From assembly GCF_004342585.1 (NCBI RefSeq), contig NZ_SLZQ01000008.1:124001-188000 (forward strand): a stretch of 64,000 nt of DNA. Reading direction: 5' to 3'. Below, piece after piece: positions 56,758 to 64,000 of the stretch (its first letter is position 1; each line of letters begins with the position of its first letter). The translations under genes were made by a program, and so were the position numbers. Under the pieces are notes generated by a model. It ran no database searches. It was not told the DNA's origin and saw only the letters and a list, made by a program, of their open reading frames with translations. This DNA comes from Paucimonas lemoignei (GTDB lineage: Bacteria > Pseudomonadota > Gammaproteobacteria > Burkholderiales > Burkholderiaceae_D).

Positions 56758-57699
56758 TCAAGGTGCATAGGTAAACAACAGGCGCACGAAATTCTGCGCG
56801 CCGCGTGCATTCGACAAGGCATCGATCTCGGTACTCCGCCGGACGATGGCTGCGGTAGCGCCGTATTTACCATCGCTCCAGGCCACGCCCAGTTCCGCCT
56901 CGCCCACCGCACGCTTGGGCTTGACCGTATGCGGATTATTGGATGAGAAATAACCGCCCTGCAGTGTAGCGTTGTACGCCACGCCTGTCGCATCCAGCCT
57001 TAGATAGGCATGCAGCCCGGCGTCGTTCGCAAAGTTGGGCAATTGCCCTGCCCGCAGCGTGATGCCGGCGCCGGCATCGGTATGAATATTGCCGAAGCGT
57101 CCGTGGATCACCGGCGTGGCATCCAGCCAGGAGGCCGGCTTCCAGCGCACCGGCGCCCAATCGGCATACAGGATGGCGCCCCATTCATTGCGCATCTGGC
57201 GGCTCCAGCCTTGCGGAACCGGCTGGTTCAACAACTGGTGCAGCTTGGTCTGGGTCCACCTGCCGCCGGCGCACGGGCCGAGGCAACCTATGTCGAGGCC
57301 ATAACGCAGGCTGGAGCCTTCTTCCTGCCGCGCCTCCTTGAAAAAGCCGAAATACAGCCAGGCCGCATAAGGGTGATCCGGCGGGCCGACCAATTGTGGC
57401 GGCAACTTGATGTCGGATGCCGTGTAAAACTGCTGGCCGAAGCGCCAGCCGAATTCGGTTTCCCCGCTGCCTTCCCGCAGCACATGTGCGCGGCTGTAGC
57501 GAACGCCGCTCGAATAAAAACCATCATCGCGGTTGAGCAGCAGCGAGTCATTGTCGATATCAAAGTGGTTGATTACCCTGCCCTGCTCCGTCACGCGCTT
57601 GTAGTCATCCAGCAGACTGGAAGCACCGGCAGCGGCGGCAAAGGTCGATACGGTCATGAAGCACATGCCAAGCGCAACGCGTGAGGACATAAAAGCCAT
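56758..57699 (-). CDS. lpxR: LpxR-like outer-membrane lipid A deacylase (DUF2219)
   Basis: 313 residues with a signal peptide (LGMCFMTVSTFAAAAG). The segment FDIDNDSLLLNRDDGFYSSGVRYS carries the Asn-Asp and Asp/Gly pattern of LpxR, the Ca2+-dependent enzyme that removes the 3' acyloxyacyl chain of lipid A; the remaining residues make an outer-membrane beta barrel ending NFVRLLFTYAP. GGAG site before ATG. The symbol is by similarity to the Salmonella enzyme; activity is unproven. Hairpin TCCCGA/TCGGGA follows the stop. Confidence 0.85.
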   Translation of the reverse strand: MAFMSSRVALGMCFMTVSTFAAAAGASSLLDDYKRVTEQGRVINHFDIDNDSLLLNRDDGFYSSGVRYSRAHVLREGSGETEFGWRFGQQFYTASDIKLPPQLVGPPDHPYAAWLYFGFFKEARQEEGSSLRYGLDIGCLGPCAGGRWTQTKLHQLLNQPVPQGWSRQMRNEWGAILYADWAPVRWKPASWLDATPVIHGRFGNIHTDAGAGITLRAGQLPNFANDAGLHAYLRLDATGVAYNATLQGGYFSSNNPHTVKPKRAVGEAELGVAWSDGKYGATAAIVRRSTEIDALSNARGAQNFVRLLFTYAP

Positions 57700-57832
57700 G
57701 GGACTCCTGAGAAAGGAAATGGGGATCAGGCTGGAAGAGGTATTGACAGCATTCTAACGAATCCTCCCAGTCAATGAAACGCTTCGCCACAACACCCGAG
57801 AAAGGGAGACATTGGCCGACATCAAGCTCACG

Positions 57833-60490
57833 TCACCTTCCATACCAGTAACGCGCATGTTCATGACGATATTCAATTGCCTCGAGACTGGAGTTGAAGC
57901 GCAGAGTGACTGCACCCGACTCATCGCTGCGCAGGCGGCGAACGCCCAGGTCACCATAACGCTCGTAGACTTCCCGCTTGGGATGCTTGTAGCGATTGCG
58001 GTAACCGACCTGAAACAGGGCGAGTTGGGGATTGACCGCTGCCAGGAAACCCGGCGTGGAAGATGTGCCGCTGCCATGATGCGGCGCCAACAGCACTGCG
58101 GCACGCAGATGCTCGCCCTGCTCCTCCAGAAGCCGGGCTTCATCGTTTCTTTCGATATCGCCGGGTAGCAAGACCGCGCCTGCGCCATGGCTGATCTTCA
58201 GGGTGCAGCTGCGGGAATTGGGCTTGAGATGGGGATTATCGTAGCTCTCGGGCGATGGATGCAGCATCTCGAAACGCATGCCATCCCACTCCCACGCCTG
58301 CCCGGCTTCGCAGCGTCGATGTTCGGCAGCAGCGCGCTTGATCTGATGTTCTTCCGGCAGCGAGGAAGAAACCCATCCGACCTTGACGGCCTCGAGCAGC
58401 GACAAGGCCCCGCCGGCATGATCGGCATCGCTGTGGGAGATGACCACGCCGTCGAGATGATCGATGCCCCGGGCTTTCAAGTATGGCAGGATGACGCGGC
58501 TGCCGCCATCCGATTCGGGAGAATACACAGGGCCGGTGTCGTACAACAGGCGCCGGCTCGGCGTCTCGACCAGCAGCGCAGTGCCCTGTCCGACGTCGAA
58601 TGCCGTGATCCACATTTCACCGTCGCGCGGCGCAGCGGGCGCATTGAGCAATAGCGGCAGCCAGCCTGCCAGCCCCAGCCAGCGCAATGGCCAGCCGCGG
58701 GGCGCCAGCATCCAGAGCATGCCGGTCAAGGCGGCGCCGAATACCAACCATTCCGGCACAGGCGCATTCCATACCGCCGATGGCCACGACGACATCCAGG
58801 CCAGGACGCGGGCAAGCCATACGATACATTCGTGAGCGAAGTCCAGTACCGGAACGGACAAGGGCGCGGGCAATACGCTGCCGACCAGCGCCAGCGGCGT
58901 CACGACAAAACTCACCAGCGGAATGGCAATCGCATTGGCAATCGGACTGACCAGCGAAACCTGGCCGAACAGCAGCATGGTCAGCGGAACCAGGCCGATG
59001 GTAACGGCATACTGGGTGCGGCTGGCATCGCGCAAACTGGAATGCAAGGCATGCAAGCGAAGCTTCCATGCCGGAGTTGCAGGCACGGGCAATCCATTAT
59101 TCGCGGCGCCCTGTCGGGCAGCCGTTTGCGCCGCAAGCTCGGCGGCAGCGCCTGGCGGCGCAGGCTTGCCCCGTCCCACGCCGGTGTACAGGATGACGGC
59201 GACCGCGCCAAAGGAAAGCCAGAATCCCGGCCACAGCACTGCCCAGGGGTCGAACAGGATCACCACCGCCAGGGCCAGGCACAACACATGCGAGATACTG
59301 GTGAGGCGGTCGAACCATAACGCCGCCGCCACGACCGTCAGCATGTACAAGGTACGCTGAGCGGGCACGCCGAAGCCGGCCAGCAGCACATACACCAACG
59401 CCATTGCCACGCCCGCGAGAGCCGCAGCTTTTTGCGCCGGCAGCAGCAAGGGCAATTGCGCACGGGTGAAAAAGGAGCGCCGCCACAGAAAACCGAACAG
59501 TGCGGCAAACAAGCCGGCGACCATGGTGATGTGCAATCCTGAGATGGAGATCAGATGGCCGACGCCAGTACGGTTGAAGACTTGCCAGTCCGATTGCGCG
59601 ATCGCACGCTGATCTCCCACCACCAGCGCGACGATGACGCCGGCATACTCCATGTCCGGCAAGGCCGAAACAATTCGCTCGCGCAGCCAGTAGCGGCTGC
59701 GCTCGACGGCATGGGAAAGACCGGGGACAAATTCATCGAGCTTGCGGTTGGCCGACGAGGAGCGGCGATCCTGCCTCACGTAACCGGTGGCGCGCAATCC
59801 CTGCTCCAGCAGCCAGACCTCATAGTCGAAACCGTAAGGATTGGCATTGCCATGAGGACGACGCAGTCGCACCGTCAACTGCCAACGCTCTCCCGGCAAA
59901 AGTTCGGGCACCGCTTGCGACTCGACGCTGCGGAAACCGCTATACCAGGATAACGCCAGCCGCGACGGTAATACCGGCGCTCTGGCATTGACTTCGGATG
60001 TCGGTGCGGATGCCGAATCGTCATTGGTTGATTGCATGCCTGCCGAATTGGACTCGCCGCTTGCGGCGTCACCGCTGGCATCTTCACCAGTCAGCACGCG
60101 TTCGACGGCGAAATTGAAACGCACGCCGCGGTCGAACCGGTTTGGCAGGCTATCGACGGTGCCGATGACGGTGACATCCTGGCCTTCCCACTCTTCCGGC
60201 AATTCTTCGCGCAGGTGGTAATGCGCAACGAGCGCGGCCCAGATGAAACCGGTCAGGATGCCGCAAGTGGCAAGTCCGGCTGTTCGCAGATAAGGCGCTG
60301 TGGCTGCAAGCCTCGTGCACTCTGCCTCAGGCTGTGCAGCTTGATCTGCTGGCTGGCAAAATCGATATATGCCAAACGCCAGCAAAAGCACCGCTGAAGC
60401 CAGCATGAGCATGCCCCAGATCCCGGGCAAGATCGGCTGCATTTGCAGCCAGGCCGCGCCAACCACGAAACCGAGGATGGCGCGGCGCAT
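57833..60490 (-). CDS. comEC: DNA internalization competence protein ComEC/Rec2
   Basis: 885 residues, large polytopic protein that forms the channel for transformation DNA. N-terminal helices and OB-type domain (PEEWEGQDVTVIGTVDSLPNRF), the Competence membrane core (GVGHLISISGLHITMVAGLFAAL and onward) and a C-terminal metallo-beta-lactamase domain (DVGQGTALLVETPSRRLLYDTG, HSDADHAGG). The start codon ATG directly abuts the tatD stop (TAAATG). Full length implies possible natural competence. Confidence 0.94.
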   Translation of the reverse strand: MRRAILGFVVGAAWLQMQPILPGIWGMLMLASAVLLLAFGIYRFCQPADQAAQPEAECTRLAATAPYLRTAGLATCGILTGFIWAALVAHYHLREELPEEWEGQDVTVIGTVDSLPNRFDRGVRFNFAVERVLTGEDASGDAASGESNSAGMQSTNDDSASAPTSEVNARAPVLPSRLALSWYSGFRSVESQAVPELLPGERWQLTVRLRRPHGNANPYGFDYEVWLLEQGLRATGYVRQDRRSSSANRKLDEFVPGLSHAVERSRYWLRERIVSALPDMEYAGVIVALVVGDQRAIAQSDWQVFNRTGVGHLISISGLHITMVAGLFAALFGFLWRRSFFTRAQLPLLLPAQKAAALAGVAMALVYVLLAGFGVPAQRTLYMLTVVAAALWFDRLTSISHVLCLALAVVILFDPWAVLWPGFWLSFGAVAVILYTGVGRGKPAPPGAAAELAAQTAARQGAANNGLPVPATPAWKLRLHALHSSLRDASRTQYAVTIGLVPLTMLLFGQVSLVSPIANAIAIPLVSFVVTPLALVGSVLPAPLSVPVLDFAHECIVWLARVLAWMSSWPSAVWNAPVPEWLVFGAALTGMLWMLAPRGWPLRWLGLAGWLPLLLNAPAAPRDGEMWITAFDVGQGTALLVETPSRRLLYDTGPVYSPESDGGSRVILPYLKARGIDHLDGVVISHSDADHAGGALSLLEAVKVGWVSSSLPEEHQIKRAAAEHRRCEAGQAWEWDGMRFEMLHPSPESYDNPHLKPNSRSCTLKISHGAGAVLLPGDIERNDEARLLEEQGEHLRAAVLLAPHHGSGTSSTPGFLAAVNPQLALFQVGYRNRYKHPKREVYERYGDLGVRRLRSDESGAVTLRFNSSLEAIEYRHEHARYWYGR

Positions 60491-61291
60491 TTATGCAGCC
60501 AGAGAAGCCAGTCGCGGCAAGGCCGCCAGGGCATTCGCGGAAGTCCTGCGCGCCAGCTCTTCCGTTCCTATGCCGCGCAGATCCGCGAGAACCTCGGCAA
60601 TGCGCGGTAATTCCTCCGGGCTGTTACGCCCGGGATGCACCCACACCGGTGAAATATCCGGCGCATCGGTCTCCAGCACGATGGATTCGAGCGGCAGCTG
60701 CGACGCCAGCCTGCGGATCTGCAGCGCTCGCGTGAAAGTCATGGCGCCGCCGAAGCCCATCCTGAATCCCAGCCGGATCAGCTCGTTCGCCTGCTGGAAG
60801 CTGCCGTTGAAGGCATGAGCAATCCCGCCCGGCACCTCGATGCGGCGCAGATATTTGAGAATGATATCGACCGAGCGGCGCACGTGCAGCAAGACCGGCA
60901 AGCCGAAGTCGCGCGCGATCTTCAACTGCTCGCTGTAAAAATACTCCTGCTTTTCCCGCAAGGGCCCGTCTTTAAGCTGCGGCACGAAAAAGTCCAGGCC
61001 AATTTCGCCGATGCCGATAAACCGTTCATCATCCATCGCGACGGCCACCGTCTCACGCAGGTGCTGCAAATCTTTTTCTTCAGCCTTCGGCATGAAAATC
61101 GGGTGGATGCCCAGCGCATACACGCAATTGGCGTTGTCCCGCGCAAGCTGCGCCACCCGGTCGAAATTGACGCGCGCTACTGCCGGGATCACGATCCAGT
61201 TGACCCGTGCCTCATCTGCACGCGCCGCCACCTCGCCTTCTTCGCTGGCGAATTCTCCTGCATCGAGGTGGCAATGGGTATCAATCCACAT
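60491..61291 (-). CDS. tatD: TatD family metal-dependent hydrolase
   Basis: 266 residues. Motif [14 protein letters not shown] opens the metal site; [26 protein letters not shown] and [12 protein letters not shown] complete it. Family members are 3'-5' exonucleases. ATG 61291 overlaps the lolD end by 11 bases; longer frame to 61372 is rejected. Confidence 0.94.
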   Translation of the reverse strand: MWIDTHCHLDAGEFASEEGEVAARADEARVNWIVIPAVARVNFDRVAQLARDNANCVYALGIHPIFMPKAEEKDLQHLRETVAVAMDDERFIGIGEIGLDFFVPQLKDGPLREKQEYFYSEQLKIARDFGLPVLLHVRRSVDIILKYLRRIEVPGGIAHAFNGSFQQANELIRLGFRMGFGGAMTFTRALQIRRLASQLPLESIVLETDAPDISPVWVHPGRNSPEELPRIAEVLADLRGIGTEELARRTSANALAALPRLASLAA

Positions 61292-61988
61292 GAGCTTGCA
61301 AGCCGCTTTCCGAGAGGCGCACAATGCGGTCGCAATGCCGCGCCAGTTCAATATCGTGCGTAACGATAACAAAAGCGGTGCCGAGGGTCTTTGATAATTC
61401 CAGCATCAAATCAAAGGTCTTTTGCGCGGTCGGCCTGTCCAGGTTGCCGGTCGGCTCGTCGGCCAATACGCAGGCCGGCCGCGTCACCAGCGCCCGCGCC
61501 AGCGCCACGCGCTGCCGTTCGCCCCCGGAAAGCTCGCCCGGCACATGCGACACGCGATTGGCAAGTCCGACCCGTTCCAGGATCGCGGCTGCTTCCTTTT
61601 GCGCATCGGCGCGCTTCATGCGCCGGATCATCAGCGGCATGGCCACATTGTCGAGCGCGGAAAATTCCGGCAGGAGGTGATGGAATTGATAGACGAAACC
61701 GAGCGAGGCATTGCGCAAATCGCCGCGCGCCGTCTCATTCAGGCTGTACAGATCCTTGCCCAGCAGGTTGACGTTGCCGGCGGTGGGCTCATCCAGCCCG
61801 CCCAGCAGGTGCAACAGGGTCGACTTGCCGGAGCCGGAAGCACCGACAATTGCCACGCGCTCGCCGCGCGCCACGGAAAATTCGATATTGCGAAACACCT
61901 CGACCGAATATTTACCCTGGGTGAAGGTCTTGCCGAGGTTGCGGCAGGACAGCACGACTTCATTCATATTCGCGTTCCCGTTACTCAT
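61281..61988 (-). CDS. lolD: Lipoprotein-releasing ABC transporter ATP-binding protein LolD
   Basis: 235 residues. Walker [17 protein letters not shown], signature [16 protein letters not shown], Walker [12 protein letters not shown]. The LolD-type N-terminus [21 protein letters not shown] is clear. ATG 61988 overlaps the LolCE stop by eight bases. Powers detachment of outer-membrane lipoproteins from the inner membrane to LolA. Confidence 0.97.
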   Translation of the reverse strand: MSNGNANMNEVVLSCRNLGKTFTQGKYSVEVFRNIEFSVARGERVAIVGASGSGKSTLLHLLGGLDEPTAGNVNLLGKDLYSLNETARGDLRNASLGFVYQFHHLLPEFSALDNVAMPLMIRRMKRADAQKEAAAILERVGLANRVSHVPGELSGGERQRVALARALVTRPACVLADEPTGNLDRPTAQKTFDLMLELSKTLGTAFVIVTHDIELARHCDRIVRLSESGLQAHVD

Positions 61989-63237
61989 AACGCAATGCCT
62001 CCGCGGGTTTGACGCGCGCCGCCCACCAACTCGGATACAAGGTCGCCAGGAAAGCCAGCACGACTGCCACGCCGCCGATGGTCCACACATCCGGCCAGCG
62101 CAAATCCGATGGCAGGGTATTGATCAGATAAATATCCTTGGGCAGGAATTGCACGCCCAACAGCCGCTCTATGAAGGGAACGATCACATCGACATTCATC
62201 GCCACCAGCACGCCAAGCCCCACGCCAATCGCCGTGCCGATCAGGCCGACGATGGCTCCCTGGATCATGAACACCTTCATGATCGAGCGCGGCGAAGCGC
62301 CGATGGTGCGCAGGATGGCGATATCGGCCTGCTTGTCGGTCACCGTCATCACCAGTGTCGACACCAGGTTGAACGCCGCCACCGCGATGATGAGGGTCAG
62401 GATGATGAACATCATGCGCTTTTCGGTTTGCACGGCGGCGAACCAGTTGCGGTTCTGGCGCGACCAGTCGCTGATGAGCACGTTGCCGGTCATGACGGTC
62501 GAGAGCTGCATTGCCACCTCGGGCGCCTTTTGCATGTCCCTGATCTTCAGGCGCAGGCCGGACGGCGCTGGCAGCTTGAACATCTTCTCCGCATCTTCCA
62601 GGTGAATGAAGGCCAGCGACGAATCGAATTCATAATGGCCGGCTTCAAAAATGCCGACCACGTTGAACTGCTTAAGTCTTGGAATCACGCCAGCCGGCGT
62701 CACCTGCCCCTGCGGCGCGATCAGGGTTACCTTGTCGCCCAGGCCGACGGCGATGGAGCGTGCCAGTTCGCCGCCCAGCACGATGTTGAATTCACCGGCC
62801 TTGAGGTTATCGAACGAGCCCTGGCGCACTTGCGACGCCACATCCGACACTTTCGGCTCTTCCTGCGGCAGCACGCCGCGCACGATCACGCCGCGCACGG
62901 TGTCGTCGCGGGTAATCATGGCTTGTCCGGCAACGTAAGGCGCCGCGCCGATGACCGCCTTGTTGGTAAAGGCTTCACGGGCGGTCTCATGCCAGTCCGG
63001 CAAGGCTCCTGATGCGTCGAAGACTTCGATATGCGCTAGGACCGATAGCATGCGGTCGCGCACTTCCTTCTGGAACCCATTCATGACGGATAGCACGACG
63101 ATCAGCGCTGCCACGCCCAGCGCAATACCGAGCATGGAAATCAGTGAAATAAAGGAAATGAAACTGTTCCGTCCGCTGCGCTTGCCGGCCCGGGTGTACC
63201 GTAAGCCGACCAGCCATTCAAATGGCAAATTTTTCAC
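61981..63237 (-). CDS. Lipoprotein-releasing ABC transporter permease (LolC/LolE family)
   Basis: About 418 residues, one N-terminal and three C-terminal helices flanking a periplasmic domain (about 45-265): [44 protein letters not shown] and, near the end, [24 protein letters not shown]. One permease gene alone indicates a LolF/homodimer-type arrangement. Start uncertain: GTG 63237 (then KNLPFEW) fits family proteins; TTG 63261 and TTG 63228 are alternatives, and a TATAGT element overlaps the GTG. Confidence 0.92.
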   Translation of the reverse strand: MKNLPFEWLVGLRYTRAGKRSGRNSFISFISLISMLGIALGVAALIVVLSVMNGFQKEVRDRMLSVLAHIEVFDASGALPDWHETAREAFTNKAVIGAAPYVAGQAMITRDDTVRGVIVRGVLPQEEPKVSDVASQVRQGSFDNLKAGEFNIVLGGELARSIAVGLGDKVTLIAPQGQVTPAGVIPRLKQFNVVGIFEAGHYEFDSSLAFIHLEDAEKMFKLPAPSGLRLKIRDMQKAPEVAMQLSTVMTGNVLISDWSRQNRNWFAAVQTEKRMMFIILTLIIAVAAFNLVSTLVMTVTDKQADIAILRTIGASPRSIMKVFMIQGAIVGLIGTAIGVGLGVLVAMNVDVIVPFIERLLGVQFLPKDIYLINTLPSDLRWPDVWTIGGVAVVLAFLATLYPSWWAARVKPAEALRYE

Positions 63238-63355
63238 TATACTCAAAAGAAACGCTCCCAAAAGGGCTTGCCTTCATTGATCGATTCATCACTCAAAACG
63301 CAGAATCGCGCAATCTTGCAAGCCTGTCATGCAGCCCGCAGTGTGCCATACATTC

Positions 63356-63361
63356 TATAAT
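63356..63361 (+). promoter_or_regulatory. -10 box before the right-edge gene
   Basis: TATAAT, then six bases (TCCGGC), then ATG at 63368. Predicted leaderless transcript, as for roxA and dnaB. Confidence 0.5.
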
Positions 63362-63367
63362 TCCGGC

Positions 63368-64000
63368 ATGAATCAAATCGATATCCTGTTGCCGTTCGGC
63401 TTGCCGCCGGAAGATTTAGCCAAAGATCTATTGAGACAGTGCAAATCCCCGGCGCTTGCGACCTTGCTGGCACGTGCCAAGGTTTTACACACTGAAGAGT
63501 TAGATCCGTTTTCGCGCGCTCTTCCTCATGAAACCTGGCTTGCCAAAAAATTTCTTTCTCCGGGTTTTGAGCCGGAAACGAGTCCGCCAATCGCCGGAGC
63601 ACAGTTGCGCCAGCACGGTTTGCAAGCCGACTCCGGTACATGGTTCATCGTGCAGCCTGTCCACTTCCACATCGCGCGCGACCATCTGGTATTGACCGAC
63701 CCGCGGCAACTGAACCTGCCGGATGAAGAGTCGCGCATCCTGTTCGAAGCTGCCCGCCCGCTGTTTGAAGAAGCCGGCAAGACGCTGGTCTATGGCGATG
63801 CCGCGACCTGGTTCGTGCAGGCCGATGACTGGCATGGCCTGCGAACCGCCACGCCGGATGCTGCTTGCGGCCACAACATCGATATCTGGATGCCCAAAGG
63901 CGACGCAGAACTGGCCTGGCGCAAATTGCAAAATGAAGTGCAAATGCACTGGCACATGCATGAGCTGAATGCCCAACGCGAGGCACGCGGCGCCAAGATG
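63368..64000 (+). CDS. Cytosolic protein of unknown function, possibly RpfE-type regulator (C-terminus beyond window)
   Basis: 211 codons visible from ATG 63368 to the right edge. It begins MNQIDILLPFGLPPEDLAKDL and contains FIVQPVHFHIARDHLVLTDP and CGHNIDIWMPKGDAELAWRKLQ. No signal peptide. In Burkholderiales a gene with this look, often annotated as RpfE-like regulatory protein or a COG4255 phosphoglycerate-mutase-like protein, precedes recJ; that match is from memory, not from a search. Divergent from lolCE. Confidence 0.75.
   Translation, partial: MNQIDILLPFGLPPEDLAKDLLRQCKSPALATLLARAKVLHTEELDPFSRALPHETWLAKKFLSPGFEPETSPPIAGAQLRQHGLQADSGTWFIVQPVHFHIARDHLVLTDPRQLNLPDEESRILFEAARPLFEEAGKTLVYGDAATWFVQADDWHGLRTATPDAACGHNIDIWMPKGDAELAWRKLQNEVQMHWHMHELNAQREARGAKM

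Overview
The window is about 64 kb of continuous, gene-dense chromosome with no insertion sequence, prophage, CRISPR array, tRNA or rRNA that I could find. Gene content and order point to a betaproteobacterium of the order Burkholderiales. Diagnostic strings are rpsF-priB-rpsR-rplI, pyrG-kdsA-eno-ftsB, dapA-bamC, lolCE-lolD-tatD-comEC and trpS beside a site-2 protease. The style of the proteins suggests Oxalobacteraceae (Herminiimonas/Janthinobacterium-like); that family-level call is from memory of related genomes and is inference.

Layout. 1-2.7 kb: a phosphate permease (cut by the left edge), its DUF47/PhoU-like partner, and dnaB. 2.8-7.6 kb: a MarR-controlled tripartite drug efflux operon (regulator, outer-membrane channel, EmrA, EmrB). 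7.6-14.2 kb, minus strand: a two-component pair followed by an acyl-CoA ligase, an orphan periplasmic binding protein and a MetX-like hydrolase. 14.2-15.9 kb: the rpsF-priB-rpsR-rplI operon. 15.9-17 kb: lexA behind two tandem LexA boxes, then a candidate structured RNA. 17-18.7 kb: trmJ and suhB, divergent.

18.8-26.7 kb is an iron block: feoAB behind a Fur box, then on the minus strand a catecholate-type TonB receptor behind a strong Fur box, followed by an FMN alpha-hydroxy-acid oxidase, a PiuC-type hydroxylase, a small PepSY protein and a cytochrome b561. 27-34 kb: rhlE, mutS with a co-translated exported protein of unknown function, slyD and the ribosomal oxygenase roxA. 34.2-34.5 kb: a tiny threonine-repeat lipoprotein behind a structured leader. 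34.7-49.5 kb: bamC, dapA, a methyltransferase, trpS, an M50 protease, a Sua5/YciO protein, htpX, a PHP phosphatase, a hydrolase, an MscS channel, a patatin, an MFS transporter, a ferritin-like DUF455 protein, a gamma carbonic anhydrase and hsp33. 49.5-64 kb: DUF1631, ftsB-eno-kdsA-pyrG, an LpxR-like lipid A deacylase, comEC-tatD-lolD-lolCE, and the start of a gene that runs off the right edge.

Most of this is ordinary housekeeping sequence. I found nothing that amounts to a clearly new multi-gene system. The points most worth checking are: the possible small RNA downstream of lexA; the palindromic leader and in-frame repeats of the small lipoprotein gene; the recurring arrangement in which a TATAAT box lies 6-7 bases before an ATG (predicted leaderless mRNAs, including dnaB); the Fur-controlled oxidase/hydroxylase/PepSY/cytochrome module; and the ligase-binding protein-hydrolase operon next to a cytosolic two-component pair.
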